A program made the position numbers and the translations under genes. A DNA stretch of 64,000 nt, from NCBI RefSeq assembly GCF_014643635.1, contig NZ_BMJV01000007.1, positions 1 to 64,000 of the forward strand. The letters are read 5' to 3'. Of this stretch, positions 19,699-31,155 are shown in pieces (position 1 is the stretch's first letter; each line of letters opens with the position of its first letter). Below the pieces are notes generated by a model. The model saw nothing but the letters and a program-made list of their open reading frames with translations. It had not been told where the DNA came from and searched no databases. This DNA comes from Salipiger pallidus. Its GTDB lineage: Bacteria > Pseudomonadota > Alphaproteobacteria > Rhodobacterales > Rhodobacteraceae.

Positions 19699-20457
19699 TC
19701 AGGCTTGAGGCGGCTGGCCATTCGATGCGGAAAGGCCGCCATCCACGGGCAGGTTTACCCCGTTGACGAAGCGGGCGTCATCGCTGGCGAGGAAAGCGAT
19801 GACATCGCCGATGTCCTCGGGCTCTGCAGGGCGACCGAGGGGCATGCGCTCCATGAACTTAGCCTCCAGCTCCTTGTTGTTCTGGATGCCGGTGGTGAGC
19901 TCGGATTTGGTGTAGGCTGGGTTCACCGCGTTCACCCGCACACCGCTGTCACGCGCATCCAGCGCCAGCGCGCGGGTCATGTTGGTGATCGCGCCTTTGG
20001 CCGTATTGTAGGCGTGCATGTTCCAGTCGCCACCGATGCCGGACACCGATGAGGTCATGACCACGTTGCCGCGCGTCGCCTTGAGATCGGGCCAAAGCGC
20101 CTTGGTAAGGCGCCAAACACCCGTCACATCAGTCTCCATGACCGTCTCGAAGCCATCCTCGTCCACGTCCTCAATGCTGCCCGCAACGGCGGTGCCTGCG
20201 TTGTTGACCAACACGTCAACGGTGCCAAAGGCCTGACGCGCCTCGGTCGCGGCCTTCTGGGCGCCGTCCTGGGTGCTGAGGTCGGCCACAACCACCTTTG
20301 CGCTGTCGATGCCTTCAGCGACCGCCTTCAGCTTGTCCTCACTGCGCGAAATCAGCACCACGTTTGCGCCCTCGCAGCCAAAGCGGCGGGCGGTGGCAGC
20401 GCCGATGCCGGAAGACGCGCCGGTGACGATCACGGTCTTGTTCTCAAAGCGTTTCAT
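19699..20457 (-). CDS. SDR-family NAD(P)-dependent oxidoreductase
   Basis: A 252-residue classical short-chain dehydrogenase. The cofactor loop TGASSGIGAATARRF is near residue 14, NNAG near 87, and catalytic Tyr and Lys in HAYNTAKGAI, with Ser in MTSSVSG. The C-terminal FVNGVNLPVDGG is standard. It resembles 3-oxoacyl-ACP reductase or sugar dehydrogenase types, and the substrate cannot be set. AAAGGA precedes ATG. It is the first gene of a leftward group with rnhB and ccrM. Confidence 0.9.
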   Translation of the reverse strand: MKRFENKTVIVTGASSGIGAATARRFGCEGANVVLISRSEDKLKAVAEGIDSAKVVVADLSTQDGAQKAATEARQAFGTVDVLVNNAGTAVAGSIEDVDEDGFETVMETDVTGVWRLTKALWPDLKATRGNVVMTSSVSGIGGDWNMHAYNTAKGAITNMTRALALDARDSGVRVNAVNPAYTKSELTTGIQNNKELEAKFMERMPLGRPAEPEDIGDVIAFLASDDARFVNGVNLPVDGGLSASNGQPPQA

Positions 20458-20607
20458 GTCGGGTCCTTTCGTTGTTCAGTTGCAAAAACAACGAGATCCC
20501 CGGAGGACACGTTCCAAGATCACGGCGGAAGTGATGGGCCCCTCACCAGCCCCCCCCACCTGCTTTGAATATCGCCGCTTCGGACCGCTCCTGCCCTGAA
20601 ACGCAAC

Positions 20608-20632
20608 AAGGGCGCCCCGAGGGACGCCCTTG
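20608..20632 (-). terminator. Terminator-like hairpin after groEL
   Basis: AAGGGCGTCCC and the following GGGCGCCCTT pair around a short loop on the leftward strand, about 45 bases after the groEL stop. The trailing T-run is short. Confidence 0.65.
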
Positions 20633-20676
20633 CGCAATTGGCTTGGCTTAGGCGGCAGATCGCCGCCCCGGCATGA

Positions 20677-22344
<1,668 letters not shown>

Positions 22345-22372
22345 TTAGGTTTGTAGGAAAAGGGGGACGCGC

Positions 22373-22666
22373 TTACGCGGCCTCGGTCACGCCGAGGATG
22401 TCCGATTCCTTCATGATCAGCAGCTCTTCACCGTCGATGGTGACTTCAGTGCCGGACCACTTGCCGAAGAGAACCTTGTCGCCTTCCTTGACGGCCAGAG
22501 CGATGAGCTCGCCGTTGTCCTTGCGGGCGCCTTCGCCGCATGCGACCACGAGGCCCTCGGCGGGCTTTTCCTTAGCGCTGTCGGGGATGATCAGACCACC
22601 CTTGGTCTTTTCGTCACTTTCGACGCGGCGGACCAGCACGCGGTCATGAAGCGGTTTGAATGCCAT
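22373..22666 (-). CDS. groS: Co-chaperonin GroES
   Basis: A 97-residue lid of the GroEL chamber. The sequence opens [17 protein letters not shown], contains the mobile loop ([16 protein letters not shown]) with the Ile-Ile-Pro contact that binds GroEL, and ends in the usual KESDILGV segment. It is the promoter-proximal gene of groESL. GGAG lies in front of the ATG. Confidence 0.99.
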   Translation of the reverse strand: MAFKPLHDRVLVRRVESDEKTKGGLIIPDSAKEKPAEGLVVACGEGARKDNGELIALAVKEGDKVLFGKWSGTEVTIDGEELLIMKESDILGVTEAA

Positions 22667-22735
22667 CTTCGAGTCTCCTGACTTAAGCTCAAAGTTTGTT
22701 CCTGTTGACGGCCCCGCCGGAAGACCGGCGGGCCG

Positions 22736-22762
22736 TTAGCACTCACGTCGATGGAGTGCTAA
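22736..22762. promoter_or_regulatory. CIRCE operator (HrcA binding site) for groESL
   Basis: TTAGCACTC and GAGTGCTAA, separated by nine bases, form the exact CIRCE consensus. It lies immediately downstream of the -10 element of the groESL promoter, where HrcA binding would cover the start point. The site is 70 bases before the groS ATG. The hrcA gene itself is not in the window. Confidence 0.97.
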
Positions 22763-22769
22763 TGGCGCA

Positions 22770-22798
22770 TAGCTAGGCACGCCGTTGAGTCGTGTCAA
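22770..22798 (-). promoter_or_regulatory. Sigma70-type promoter of groESL
   Basis: On the leftward strand TTGACA (22798-22793) and TAGCTA (22775-22770) are separated by 17 bases, the ideal spacing. The start point would fall at the upstream edge of CIRCE. Confidence 0.85.
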
Positions 22799-22999
22799 CA
22801 TCGCAGCGTTCGGAAATTTCATCACTCGTCTCCCCTCCGTGCGATGCATGACCTGCACCTAATGGCTGTGCCGCCGATCCCAACCACCCGTGCAGGAATT
22901 CGCCGATAGCGGCGAAAGGCGAGGGCCGAGGCAAAAGCGGGTGGCACCTCCATGGCATTCGTGATCCGGTATACCAGACCTTCGCGAAAGCTCCGTGAC

Positions 23000-23944
23000 A
23001 TGCCGATCCATCCAGCCTCCTCCGTGCCGGTGAGCCATGTGCCCAGCCGCCCGGCCGCCGACAACATGCGGGGCATCATCCTCATTACCTTGGGGTTCTT
23101 CTTCTTCGGGGCGACCGACGCCATGGCCAAGCTGCTGGCCGAGCAACTGCCGGTACTGCAGGTGGTGTGGGGCCGTCAGCTGGGGCTGTTTCTCGGGGTA
23201 ATGGCGATGCTGTCGATGCGCGGCCGGACCGTTCTGCGCACCCGCCACGCGCCCCTGCAGATGCTGCGCGGGGCGCTGGCGACCACCTCGGCCTGCCTGT
23301 TCGTGCTGTGCGTCGGCTACGTGCCGCTGGCGGATGCGACGGCGGTGACCTTCATCGCGCCGTTCTTTGTCACCGCGATCGGGGCGATCTTCCTGCGCGA
23401 GCCGGTGGGCCTGCGCCGCTGGGCCGCGGTGGCGGTGGGCTTTGTCGGCATGCTCATCGTGATCAGGCCGGGCATGGGCACCTTCCATCCGGCGATCTTC
23501 CTTGTGGTGGTGGCGGCGATGGCCTTTGCCACCCGGCAGGTGCTGTCACGGATGCTGTCGGGCGAGGACAGCATCGCGACCACCGTGGCCTATACGTCGA
23601 TCACCTCAACGGTGCTGCTGACGCTCCCCCTGCCCTTCCTGTGGCAGATGCCACAGCAGCCGTGGATCTGGATGGTGGCACCGCTAATGGCGCTTTGCGC
23701 GGCATCGGGCGAGATCCTCATCATCCGTGCGCTTGATGTGGCGCAGGCGGTGGTGGTGGCCCCGATGCAATACTCCATGATCCTATGGAGCACCGCCTAC
23801 GGATTCTTCCTGTTCTCCGATCTGCCCGACGGCTGGACCCTGCTGGGTTGCGTCATCATCGTGGCGTCGGGGCTCTATACGCTGGGCCGCGAACGCATCG
23901 CCGCCCGCCGCGCTCGCGATGCCGCCCGCGCCGAAGAGATCTAG
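23000..23944 (+). CDS. DMT-superfamily transporter with EamA domains
   Basis: A roughly 314-residue membrane protein with ten hydrophobic segments in two EamA repeats. The first begins MRGIILITLGFFFFGATDAM, and the second ends LLGCVIIVASGLYTLGRERI followed by a basic cytoplasmic tail. It belongs to the drug/metabolite group, with unknown substrate. The start is unsure. In-frame ATGs at 22952, 23000 and 23066 are all possible and none has a strong ribosome binding site. I give 23000 as a compromise. It differs clearly from the first exporter in this window. Confidence 0.88.
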   Translation: MPIHPASSVPVSHVPSRPAADNMRGIILITLGFFFFGATDAMAKLLAEQLPVLQVVWGRQLGLFLGVMAMLSMRGRTVLRTRHAPLQMLRGALATTSACLFVLCVGYVPLADATAVTFIAPFFVTAIGAIFLREPVGLRRWAAVAVGFVGMLIVIRPGMGTFHPAIFLVVVAAMAFATRQVLSRMLSGEDSIATTVAYTSITSTVLLTLPLPFLWQMPQQPWIWMVAPLMALCAASGEILIIRALDVAQAVVVAPMQYSMILWSTAYGFFLFSDLPDGWTLLGCVIIVASGLYTLGRERIAARRARDAARAEEI

Positions 23945-23959
23945 CCCCGGCACCGCGGC

Positions 23960-24625
23960 TCAGCCGTCGGGTGCCCCGCCCCAGTGCACCAGCCCTTCGC
24001 GGCCCGCCTGTGTGATGTCGTAGACGCCGGTGCGCACCCGTTCGAACCAGCCGTAATGGTTGTCAGCCATGAGCCGCGTCGCAACAGTCACCCCGGTCGA
24101 GGCGGCAACGTCCCGCCCCCGGCTGGCCCCATGTTCTGCGAGGTGGACGGCACAGCGGAGCGCGTCCTGCCGGTAGCCGGTGACAATGCCGTGCCGGGTG
24201 GCACCGCCGTCGTTGGGATCACCGCGCAGGCGCTGGAATTCACGAAGCAGCTTTGCCCGCTTAACCTTGTTCCGGCGCGGCGCGTAGGGGCCGGGATCGC
24301 AGTGCACCTCTGCCCGGCCCTCCTTCACTGTGATGAACCCGAGCCCCAGCCGGCGGCATAGCGCCAGCGTGTCGCGCAGGGCCCTTCGCGCCGTGCGCCC
24401 CGAGGGCCTCGGCACCGCGATATAGACCGCATCGGTCACGCTCAGCCGCGCCACCGCCTGATGGAACAACGACAGGGCGATCTTCAGCTTCAGCTCGACG
24501 ATGACAGGATCCTCAGTGCCGCGCACCGCCACAAGATCGGCAGCCCCCACCTCACCCTTAACCTCGTAGCCCTGCGCCACCAGCAGCGCCTTGACCGGCG
24601 CATAGAGTTCACTTTCTCGCTTCAT
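23960..24625 (-). CDS. DUF2161 family protein (PD-(D/E)XK nuclease-like)
   Basis: A 221-residue protein of the DUF2161 family. The N-terminal half has GEVGAADLVAVRG and the acidic-lysine strand PVIVELKLKIALSLFHQAV, the layout of a PD-(D/E)XK nuclease core. A basic segment (PRRNKVKRAKLL) and a winged-helix-like C-terminus (ATRLMADNHYGWFERVRTGVYDIT) follow. Annotations often call it a phosphodiesterase, but activity is unproven. ATG at 24625 fits homologues. Another ATG lies three codons earlier. It is convergent with the exporter gene and divergent from the TraB gene. Confidence 0.8.
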   Translation of the reverse strand: MKRESELYAPVKALLVAQGYEVKGEVGAADLVAVRGTEDPVIVELKLKIALSLFHQAVARLSVTDAVYIAVPRPSGRTARRALRDTLALCRRLGLGFITVKEGRAEVHCDPGPYAPRRNKVKRAKLLREFQRLRGDPNDGGATRHGIVTGYRQDALRCAVHLAEHGASRGRDVAASTGVTVATRLMADNHYGWFERVRTGVYDITQAGREGLVHWGGAPDG

Positions 24626-24709
24626 GGCGCGCATGTTTGGCCGGGGCCGTTGCGCCTGTCCATCCCCTCGCCTAGCTCTTGAGGACAATCCCCCCGGAGG
24701 AGACACCGC

Positions 24710-25708
24710 ATGTTCAGGCAAACCCTTGGCGCCCTTCTTGTCCTCGTGCCCCTTGCCGGCGCGGCGGCGGCGCAATGCAGCGGGCAAGACCTGCGCCAGA
24801 CGCTGACCGCGGCAGAGCGCACGCAGCTGGAGGCAATGACCGATGGCATGCCCTACGCAACAGGCAACCGCTGGCGCGCCACCAAGGACGGCGAAGTGAT
24901 CGACATCGTCGGCACCATGCACCTGAGCGATCCGCGCCTTGATGGTCCGGCGGCGCGGCTGCGCCCGCTGGTCGAGGAGGCCGGTGCGGTCCTGCTAGAG
25001 ATGTCGCCGGAGGGGCGCGACCAGCTCATGAAAGCAATGGGCAGCCAGCCTGAGCTGATCCTGCTCGATGGCGACACCCTACCCGAACTCATGACCGAGG
25101 ATGACTGGCAAGCGCTTGCCGCCGCCGTTTCAGAACGCGGCCTACCCGCCCCGATGGCGGCCAAGATGCGTCCCTGGTATCTGTCGATGATCTTGTCCAT
25201 GCCACCCTGCATGCAGGCAGCAATGGCCGAGCAGAACGGCCTCGATTCCCGGATCGAGGCCATGGCCAGCGAAGCCGATGTGCCGGTTTTAGCGCTCGAG
25301 CCGTGGGACACCACCTTCGACATCTTCAATGCCGAGCCGCTCGAGGACCAGGTCGAGATCCTTATCGCCGCGCTGGCACAGATGAAGGATGGCGGTGAGG
25401 ACGGTCTGGCCACCACCATCGCCGCCTATTTCGATGAAGAGCCCGGCGAGATGTGGCAGTTCGCCAGCATCCTCATGCAACGCAGCGGACAATACGAGCA
25501 GGAGGAGGCGCAGCGCCTGATGGACGAGACCAACGAGGCACTGCTGACCGCCCGCAACCGGGCGTGGATCCCGGTGATGCTCGAGGCCGCTGAGGCAACC
25601 GAAGGCCCACTTCTCGCAGGCTTCGGCGCAGCGCATCTACCGGGCCAGGATGGCGTTTTGCACCTGCTGGAACAGGAGGGCTGGACCCTCACTCGCGAAG
25701 AGTTCTGA
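24710..25708 (+). CDS. TraB/GumN family protein, exported
   Basis: A 332-residue TraB/GumN-fold protein with a signal peptide cleaved near AAA-AQC (residue 22). The family motifs are IVGTMHLSDPR near residue 67, carrying the His predicted to bind metal, and FGAAHLPGQDGVL near 312. Two Cys in the mature N-terminal part could pair. Distantly related TIKI proteins are metalloproteases, so a periplasmic hydrolase is possible but unshown. GGAGGAG precedes the ATG. Confidence 0.87.
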   Translation: MFRQTLGALLVLVPLAGAAAAQCSGQDLRQTLTAAERTQLEAMTDGMPYATGNRWRATKDGEVIDIVGTMHLSDPRLDGPAARLRPLVEEAGAVLLEMSPEGRDQLMKAMGSQPELILLDGDTLPELMTEDDWQALAAAVSERGLPAPMAAKMRPWYLSMILSMPPCMQAAMAEQNGLDSRIEAMASEADVPVLALEPWDTTFDIFNAEPLEDQVEILIAALAQMKDGGEDGLATTIAAYFDEEPGEMWQFASILMQRSGQYEQEEAQRLMDETNEALLTARNRAWIPVMLEAAEATEGPLLAGFGAAHLPGQDGVLHLLEQEGWTLTREEF

Positions 25709-26049
25709 CGCCCGGAAGCCAAGGCAGATCGTGGCATGTCTGCGCCCGCGCGCGCCGGTCATCTCTGCGCCCGGCCCATCACTGGGCTCGCTTTCTTCCA
25801 GGCAGTGATCGGGGCCGGCCGCGCGCCAAGGTCAGCACCGGGGGCCCGATAAGGACCCCGGAACCGTGCCGATCCCCATCTCGAACCCCGCCACGGCCAG
25901 GATGCCGCAGGCGCGACTTGTTCCGGCTTGATACGGTGCACTGTCACCAAACTGTTCCGCGCCCATTGTTGATCGCCCCACCACGCAAGCAAAAGGCCGC
26001 CCCATGGCGGGCGGCCTTCGGTCTTGGGCGATATGACACGGGACGCCAC
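25709..26049. other. Intergenic segment of 341 bases
   Basis: Between two converging genes. Apart from the terminator at 25991-26020 I find no conserved frame, RNA-like fold or operator. Short open frames here have no recognisable content. Confidence 0.6.
25991..26020 (-). terminator. Rho-independent terminator after the M3 peptidase
   Basis: On the leftward strand AAGGCCGCCC and GGGCGGCCTT pair perfectly around a six-base loop and run into TTTT. It lies 30 bases after the peptidase stop. Confidence 0.9.
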
Positions 26050-28074
26050 TCAGGCGGCGATGAGGCCACGGCCTTTCAGAAGCGCCTCGACCCCAGGCAT
26101 CCGCCCCCGGAACGCCTTGTAGAGCTCTTCCGCGTCCTGGCTGCCGCCCTTCGACAAGATGAATTCCTCGAGCTTGGCGGCCATCAGCGGATCGAACGCA
26201 CTGCCCGCTTCCTCGAAAGCGGCGAAGGCGTCTGCGTCCATGACCTCGGACCACATGTAGCTGTAGTACCCAGAGCTGTAGCCGTCGCCCGCGAAGACAT
26301 GGGCAAAATGCGGGGTCGCGTGGCGCATGGTGATGGCCTGCGGCATACCCATCCCGGCAAGGATCTCGGACTGGCGGGCCATGGGATCGGCAGGCGCCGG
26401 TCCGTTGTGGAACTCGAGGTCCACCATTGCCGAGGCGACATATTCCACCGTCTGGAAGCCCATGTCGAAGGTCGCAGCCGCCAGCACCTTGTCTAGCAAC
26501 GCCTTGGGCATCGGTTCGCCGGTTTCCGCATGGGTGGCGAATTCCTCGAGCACCGAGGGCACCTCGAGCCAATGCTCGTAAAGCTGGCTGGGCAATTCGA
26601 CGAAATCGCGCGCCACCGACGTGCCCGAGACCGAGCCGAACTCCACGTCCGACAGCATCTGGTGCAGCGCGTGGCCGAACTCGTGGAACAGCGTGCGCGC
26701 ATCGTCATAGGACAGCAGCGCCGGCTTGCCCTTGGGCGGCTTGGCGAAGTTGCAGACGTTGATGACGATGGGATGCTCTTCGCGCGGGCGCTTGGCCTGC
26801 GACTGCATCGCTGAACACCACGCGCCCGAACGCTTGGAGGCGCGGGCGAAGTAGTCACCGATGAAGACCGCAACGTGTTCGCCGTTGCGGGTTGCTTCCC
26901 ATGCCCGGCAGTCGGGATGGTAAAGCGGCAGGTCGAGCGGCTTGAACTCGAGCCCAAACAGACGGTTGGCGCAGGTGAAGGCCGCCTCGATCATGCGGTC
27001 GAGCTGGAGGTAGGGCTTCAGCTCGGCCTCGTCGAGATCGTGCAGTTGCCGCCGCCGCTTGTCGGCGTAGTAGCGCCAGTCCCACGGCTGGAAGGCATCG
27101 TTGATGCCATCCTCGCGCAGCATCTTTTCCATCTCGTCCATGTCGCGCAGCGCCTGCGCACGGGCCGGTGTCCAGACCTGCATCAGCAGCTCGCGCACCT
27201 TGTCCGGGGTGCCCGCCATCTCGGTCTCGAGCTTGTACTGCGCGAAATCCCCGTACCCGAGCAGTTTCGCGCGCTCTTCGCGCAGCTTGAGCACTTCGGC
27301 CGCAATCTCACGGTTGTCAGTCTCGCCGCCGTTCGCGCCGCGCGACCCCCATGCCGCAAAGGCCTTTTCGCGCAGGTCGCGCCGGGGCGAGAACTGAAGG
27401 AACGGCGTGATGAGAGAGCGCGACAGCGTCACCACCGGCCCGTCCTGCCCCAGTGCCTCGCCTGCCGACCGGGCGGCGTCCACGGCGAACTCGGGCAGTC
27501 CCTCGAGGTCGGCTTCGGACAGGGGCATGAACCAGCCTGCCTCGTCCTTGAGCAGGTTCTGGGTGAACTGGGTCCCCAGCACCGACAGGCGGGATTTCAC
27601 CTCCGCCATGCGGTCGGCCTCGGCCCCGGTCAGCGCAGCGCCAGAGCGTACGAAACCGCGGTGGGTGAGATAGAGCACCCGCTCTTCCTCGTCCGAAAGG
27701 CCCAGATGCTCGCGCTGCTGCCAGAGCGCGTCGATGCGCGCGAACAGCACCTTGTTGCCGGAAATCTTCGAGCTGTGCGCCGACAGCTTCGGCGAGAAGT
27801 CACGCTGGAGCGCCTGCCGCGCATCATTGCTGTCAGAGCCCGCAACGGTGAAGAACACCGACAAGACCTTGTCCAGATCTCTCCCCGCGCCCTCCATCGC
27901 CTCGATGGTGTTGGCGAAACTCGGGGCCTCGGGGTTGTTCGCGATGGCCTCGACCTCGGCCAGGTGGCTGGCCAATGCCGTCTCGAAGGCGGGGGCGAAG
28001 TCGTCGTCGGAAATGCGCTCGAACGGGGCGAGGCCGAAGGGCGTGTCCCAGTCGGCAAGAAGCGGGTTCGTCAT
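26050..28074 (-). CDS. M3-family metallopeptidase (oligopeptidase A / dipeptidyl carboxypeptidase type)
   Basis: A 674-residue cytoplasmic zinc peptidase with no signal peptide. The zinc site is LFHEFGHALHQML, with the third ligand expected in the SQLYEHWLEVPSVLEEFA region that follows. The terminal YYSYMWSEVMDADAF block is also typical. Members degrade short peptides released by proteases or from signal peptides. Length fits both OpdA and Dcp, which I cannot separate by eye. It is downstream of uvrC by 65 bases on the same strand. Confidence 0.94.
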   Translation of the reverse strand: MTNPLLADWDTPFGLAPFERISDDDFAPAFETALASHLAEVEAIANNPEAPSFANTIEAMEGAGRDLDKVLSVFFTVAGSDSNDARQALQRDFSPKLSAHSSKISGNKVLFARIDALWQQREHLGLSDEEERVLYLTHRGFVRSGAALTGAEADRMAEVKSRLSVLGTQFTQNLLKDEAGWFMPLSEADLEGLPEFAVDAARSAGEALGQDGPVVTLSRSLITPFLQFSPRRDLREKAFAAWGSRGANGGETDNREIAAEVLKLREERAKLLGYGDFAQYKLETEMAGTPDKVRELLMQVWTPARAQALRDMDEMEKMLREDGINDAFQPWDWRYYADKRRRQLHDLDEAELKPYLQLDRMIEAAFTCANRLFGLEFKPLDLPLYHPDCRAWEATRNGEHVAVFIGDYFARASKRSGAWCSAMQSQAKRPREEHPIVINVCNFAKPPKGKPALLSYDDARTLFHEFGHALHQMLSDVEFGSVSGTSVARDFVELPSQLYEHWLEVPSVLEEFATHAETGEPMPKALLDKVLAAATFDMGFQTVEYVASAMVDLEFHNGPAPADPMARQSEILAGMGMPQAITMRHATPHFAHVFAGDGYSSGYYSYMWSEVMDADAFAAFEEAGSAFDPLMAAKLEEFILSKGGSQDAEELYKAFRGRMPGVEALLKGRGLIAA

Positions 28075-28139
28075 GGATGACCTCCTGATGTCTTGCCGGA
28101 AAGCTATGCCCTGTCACGCGGCGCCGCAATGCGCCCACC

Positions 28140-30041
28140 CTACCCCTTTTCGTGAAAGAACGCGTAAATCCGTTCGGCCAGCGCCTCGGAGACCCCATCC
28201 ACCGCCTTGAGGTCCGCAAGATTGGCGCGGCTGACCGCCTTGGCAGAGCCGAAATGCGCCAGCAGCGCCCGCTTGCGGGACGCGCCCACGCCGGGCACCT
28301 CGTCCAGCGGGTTGGCCATCTGGCTCTTCGCCCGCTTGGCGCGGTGGGTGCCGATGGCAAAGCGGTGCGCCTCGTCGCGCAGGCGCTGGATGAAGTAGAG
28401 CACCGGATCGTTGTGCCGCAGCGCGAAGGGCCGCGTGCCGACACGGTGGAATTCCTCCTTGCCGTGGTCGCGGTCGACACCCTTGGCGACCCCGACCATG
28501 GGCACGTCCTCGACACCGTATTCGCGCATGATCTCGGCCACCGCCGACACCTGCCCCGCGCCGCCGTCGATCAGCAGGAGGTCAGGCCAGAGCCCTTTTT
28601 CCCGGTCGGGATCATCTTTCAGAAGCCGTGTGAAGCGACGGCCCAGCACCTCTTTCATCATGCCGAAGTCGTCGCCGGGGACCAGCTCATCACCGCGGAT
28701 GTTGAACTTGCGGTACTGGTTCTTCATGAAGCCTTCCGGCCCCGCCACGATCATCCCGCCCACGGCGTTGGTGCCCATGATATGCGAGTTGTCGTAGACC
28801 TCGATCCGCTGCGGCGGGCCATCGAGGCCAAACGCCTCGGCGACGCCATTGAGCAGCTTGGCCTGCGTCGCGGTTTCGGACATGCGCCGGGCAAGGCTTT
28901 CGCGGGCATTGCGGGCGGCACCTTCGATCAGCTCGGCCTTCTCGCCGCGCTTGGGAACCGCCAGTTCGACCTTGCGGTCGATCTTGCCCGACAGCGCCTC
29001 GGACATGAGGTCGGGGTTCTCGATCTCGTGGCTCAGCAGGATCAGGCGGGCGGGATCCTTGGTGTCGTAGAACTGCCCGAGGAATGCCTCGAGCACCTCG
29101 GCCTCGTCCACGTCGTCACCGACGCGGGGGTAATAGTCCTTGTTGCCCCAGTTCTGGTTGGCCCGGATGAAGAAGACCTGAACGCAGGCCTGCCCATGTT
29201 CCATGTGAAGCGCCACGATGTCCGCCTCGGCCACGCCCTGCGGGTTGATCCCCTGCACGGTCTGCACCTGCGTCAGCGCGCGGATGCGGTCGCGCAGGGC
29301 TGCGGCCTTCTCGAATTCCATCTCCTCCGACGCCTGCTGCATCTGCTGCGCCAGCGCTGCCTGCACGTTGGTGGATTTGCCCGACAGGAAGCGTTGCGCG
29401 TCGCGCACGCTGGCGGCGTAATCGTCTTCGGAGATGTAGCCGACGCAAGGCGCGCTGCAGCGCTTGATCTGGTACAGCAGGCAGGGCCGCGTGCGTCCCT
29501 CGAACTGGCTGTCGGTGCAGTTACGTAGAAGAAAGACCTTCTGCAGCTGGTTCAGCGTCCGGTTCACCGCGCCGGCGCTGGCGAAGGGGCCGTAGTAGGC
29601 CGCCTTCTCGGTCTTGGCGCCGCGGTGTTTGCGGATCTGCGGATAGTCGTGCTGGGTCGTGACCTGGATATTCGGGAAGGATTTGTCGTCCCGCAGCAGC
29701 ACGTTGAACTTGGGCTTGAGCTGCTTGATGAGGTTCTGTTCCAGCAGCAGCGCCTCGGTTTCCGTGCGCGTGGTCAGGAACATCATCGACGCGGTTTCCG
29801 AGATCATCCGCGCGATGCGCCGCGAATGCCCTGTGGGCCGCGCATAACTCGACACCCGCGCCTTGAGATTGCGCGCCTTGCCCACGTAAAGCACCCGGCT
29901 CTGCCCATCGAGCATGCGATACACCCCCGGGCTGGAATCGAGCAGCCGCAGGTAGCCATGGATTACCTCGTGACCACGGGGGCCGCCCTCTGGGTCGACG
30001 GGCGTTTCGGGGCTGGTTTCGGAAGATGTGGCGTCGGTCAT
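28140..30041 (-). CDS. uvrC: Excinuclease ABC subunit C
   Basis: A 633-residue nucleotide-excision-repair nuclease that makes both incisions around a UvrAB-marked lesion. The N-terminal GIY-YIG domain (about residues 35-120) reads [20 protein letters not shown]. Next are a Cys-containing block ([18 protein letters not shown]), a UVR motif near 225 ([17 protein letters not shown]), the RNase H-like C-terminal nuclease ([16 protein letters not shown]) and paired helix-hairpin-helix motifs at the end. The first 25 residues are extra and polar. The start could lie a few codons later. Confidence 0.97.
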   Translation of the reverse strand: MTDATSSETSPETPVDPEGGPRGHEVIHGYLRLLDSSPGVYRMLDGQSRVLYVGKARNLKARVSSYARPTGHSRRIARMISETASMMFLTTRTETEALLLEQNLIKQLKPKFNVLLRDDKSFPNIQVTTQHDYPQIRKHRGAKTEKAAYYGPFASAGAVNRTLNQLQKVFLLRNCTDSQFEGRTRPCLLYQIKRCSAPCVGYISEDDYAASVRDAQRFLSGKSTNVQAALAQQMQQASEEMEFEKAAALRDRIRALTQVQTVQGINPQGVAEADIVALHMEHGQACVQVFFIRANQNWGNKDYYPRVGDDVDEAEVLEAFLGQFYDTKDPARLILLSHEIENPDLMSEALSGKIDRKVELAVPKRGEKAELIEGAARNARESLARRMSETATQAKLLNGVAEAFGLDGPPQRIEVYDNSHIMGTNAVGGMIVAGPEGFMKNQYRKFNIRGDELVPGDDFGMMKEVLGRRFTRLLKDDPDREKGLWPDLLLIDGGAGQVSAVAEIMREYGVEDVPMVGVAKGVDRDHGKEEFHRVGTRPFALRHNDPVLYFIQRLRDEAHRFAIGTHRAKRAKSQMANPLDEVPGVGASRKRALLAHFGSAKAVSRANLADLKAVDGVSEALAERIYAFFHEKG

Positions 30042-30350
30042 GATCGTTCGTGCTCAATCGCTCACGGGCGTGTGATTCTGAAGGTGGCGCTGCAATGCCG
30101 GACCGTGGAGATCAAGAACAGATGTTTCCACCGATCCTGTGGATAACTACGGGGGCAAATTCCGGGCAACTCCAATTTTCCCTTGTATCACGGCGGTTTC
30201 ATTAATGCGCCCAATTAGTAGGCAGTTTTGTAACCCATTGATATATCTGCAAAGATTTTAAAACGACCCCACAAACCCTTGAGGACACGACGTTTTTGTA
30301 AACTTTCCTTAACGGAACAGGAGCCGGTGCAAAACTTCTGCTGGTATGCA
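30042..30350. promoter_or_regulatory. uvrC upstream region with consensus DnaA box and AT-rich tract
   Basis: These 309 bases separate the SDR stop from uvrC. The half near the SDR (30180-30310) is much richer in A and T than the surroundings and probably holds the uvrC promoter, though I cannot fix the hexamers. On the leftward strand TTATCCACA (30146-30138), an exact DnaA box, lies 97 bases before the uvrC ATG. No small gene is evident. Confidence 0.5.
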
Positions 30351-31142
30351 TCACTCCACCCCGACAACGTCCGGTGTTTCCCACGCAAGGTGCTGGCCGC
30401 CGTCCGTGCACAGAAGCTGCCCCGAGACCGACGGAGCCGACAGGAAATAGCGCAGGGCGCCGGTGATGTCCTCGGGGTTCGACCCGCGCGACAACACCGT
30501 CGCCGCCCTTTGCCGGGCAAAGGCGTCGCCGTCCTGCCGCCCGCCCTGAAGCGTCGGGCCGGGGCCGATGGCGTTGACCCGCACCTTGGGTGCAAGGGCC
30601 ATTGCGGCGGTCTGCGTCAGTGTCCACAGGGCCGATTTCGCCAGCGTGTACGTCATGAATTCAGGCGTCAGCTTGCGCACCCGCTGGTCGATCATGTTGA
30701 CCACGAGCCCCTGCGCCAGCGGCTCTCCACGCGCATCCGCTACAGGCTCCGGCACCTGTGCGGCGAGCGACTGGATCAGCACGAAGGGCGCCCGCAGGTT
30801 TGATCCGAAATGCCGGTCCCAGCCGTCACGGGTCGCGGTGCCGATGTCGTCATGCTCGAAGATCGAGGCATTGTTGATCAGCACCGTGAGAGGTCCGCCA
30901 AGCGCCTCGGCGGCCCTTGGCACCAGCGCCTGCGCCTGTGCCTCGTCCAGCAGATCCGCCTGCACCGCGGCGGCCTTGCGGCCCTTGGCGCGGATCTGCT
31001 GCACCACTTCGTCGGCCGCGTCGGCGGAACTGGCGTAATGCACCACCACGTCGTACCCCAGCGCCGCAAGGTCCAGCGCCATGGCACGGCCCAGCCGCTT
31101 CCCCGCCCCGGTGACCAGCGCGCGCTTCACCGTTTCGGTCAT
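30351..31142 (-). CDS. SDR oxidoreductase, pteridine-reductase-like (FolM type)
   Basis: A 263-residue short-chain dehydrogenase. The cofactor loop TGAGKRLGRAMA has the Lys-Arg pair in place of the usual Ser-Gly, a hallmark of pteridine reductases, together with HYASSAD for NADPH. NNAS and the catalytic YTLAKSAL follow. FolM-like enzymes reduce dihydromonapterin or dihydrofolate. This role is inferred from the loop only. GGGAGAG precedes ATG, which lies 13 bases after the antiporter stop, so it is probably cotranscribed with the genes above it. Confidence 0.85.
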   Translation of the reverse strand: MTETVKRALVTGAGKRLGRAMALDLAALGYDVVVHYASSADAADEVVQQIRAKGRKAAAVQADLLDEAQAQALVPRAAEALGGPLTVLINNASIFEHDDIGTATRDGWDRHFGSNLRAPFVLIQSLAAQVPEPVADARGEPLAQGLVVNMIDQRVRKLTPEFMTYTLAKSALWTLTQTAAMALAPKVRVNAIGPGPTLQGGRQDGDAFARQRAATVLSRGSNPEDITGALRYFLSAPSVSGQLLCTDGGQHLAWETPDVVGVE

Positions 31143-31155
31143 TTACTCTCTCCCG

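Noticed and set aside
26875..28080. A 401-codon plus-strand frame over the M3 peptidase
   Set aside because: Antisense shadow of the peptidase with HEFGH motif.
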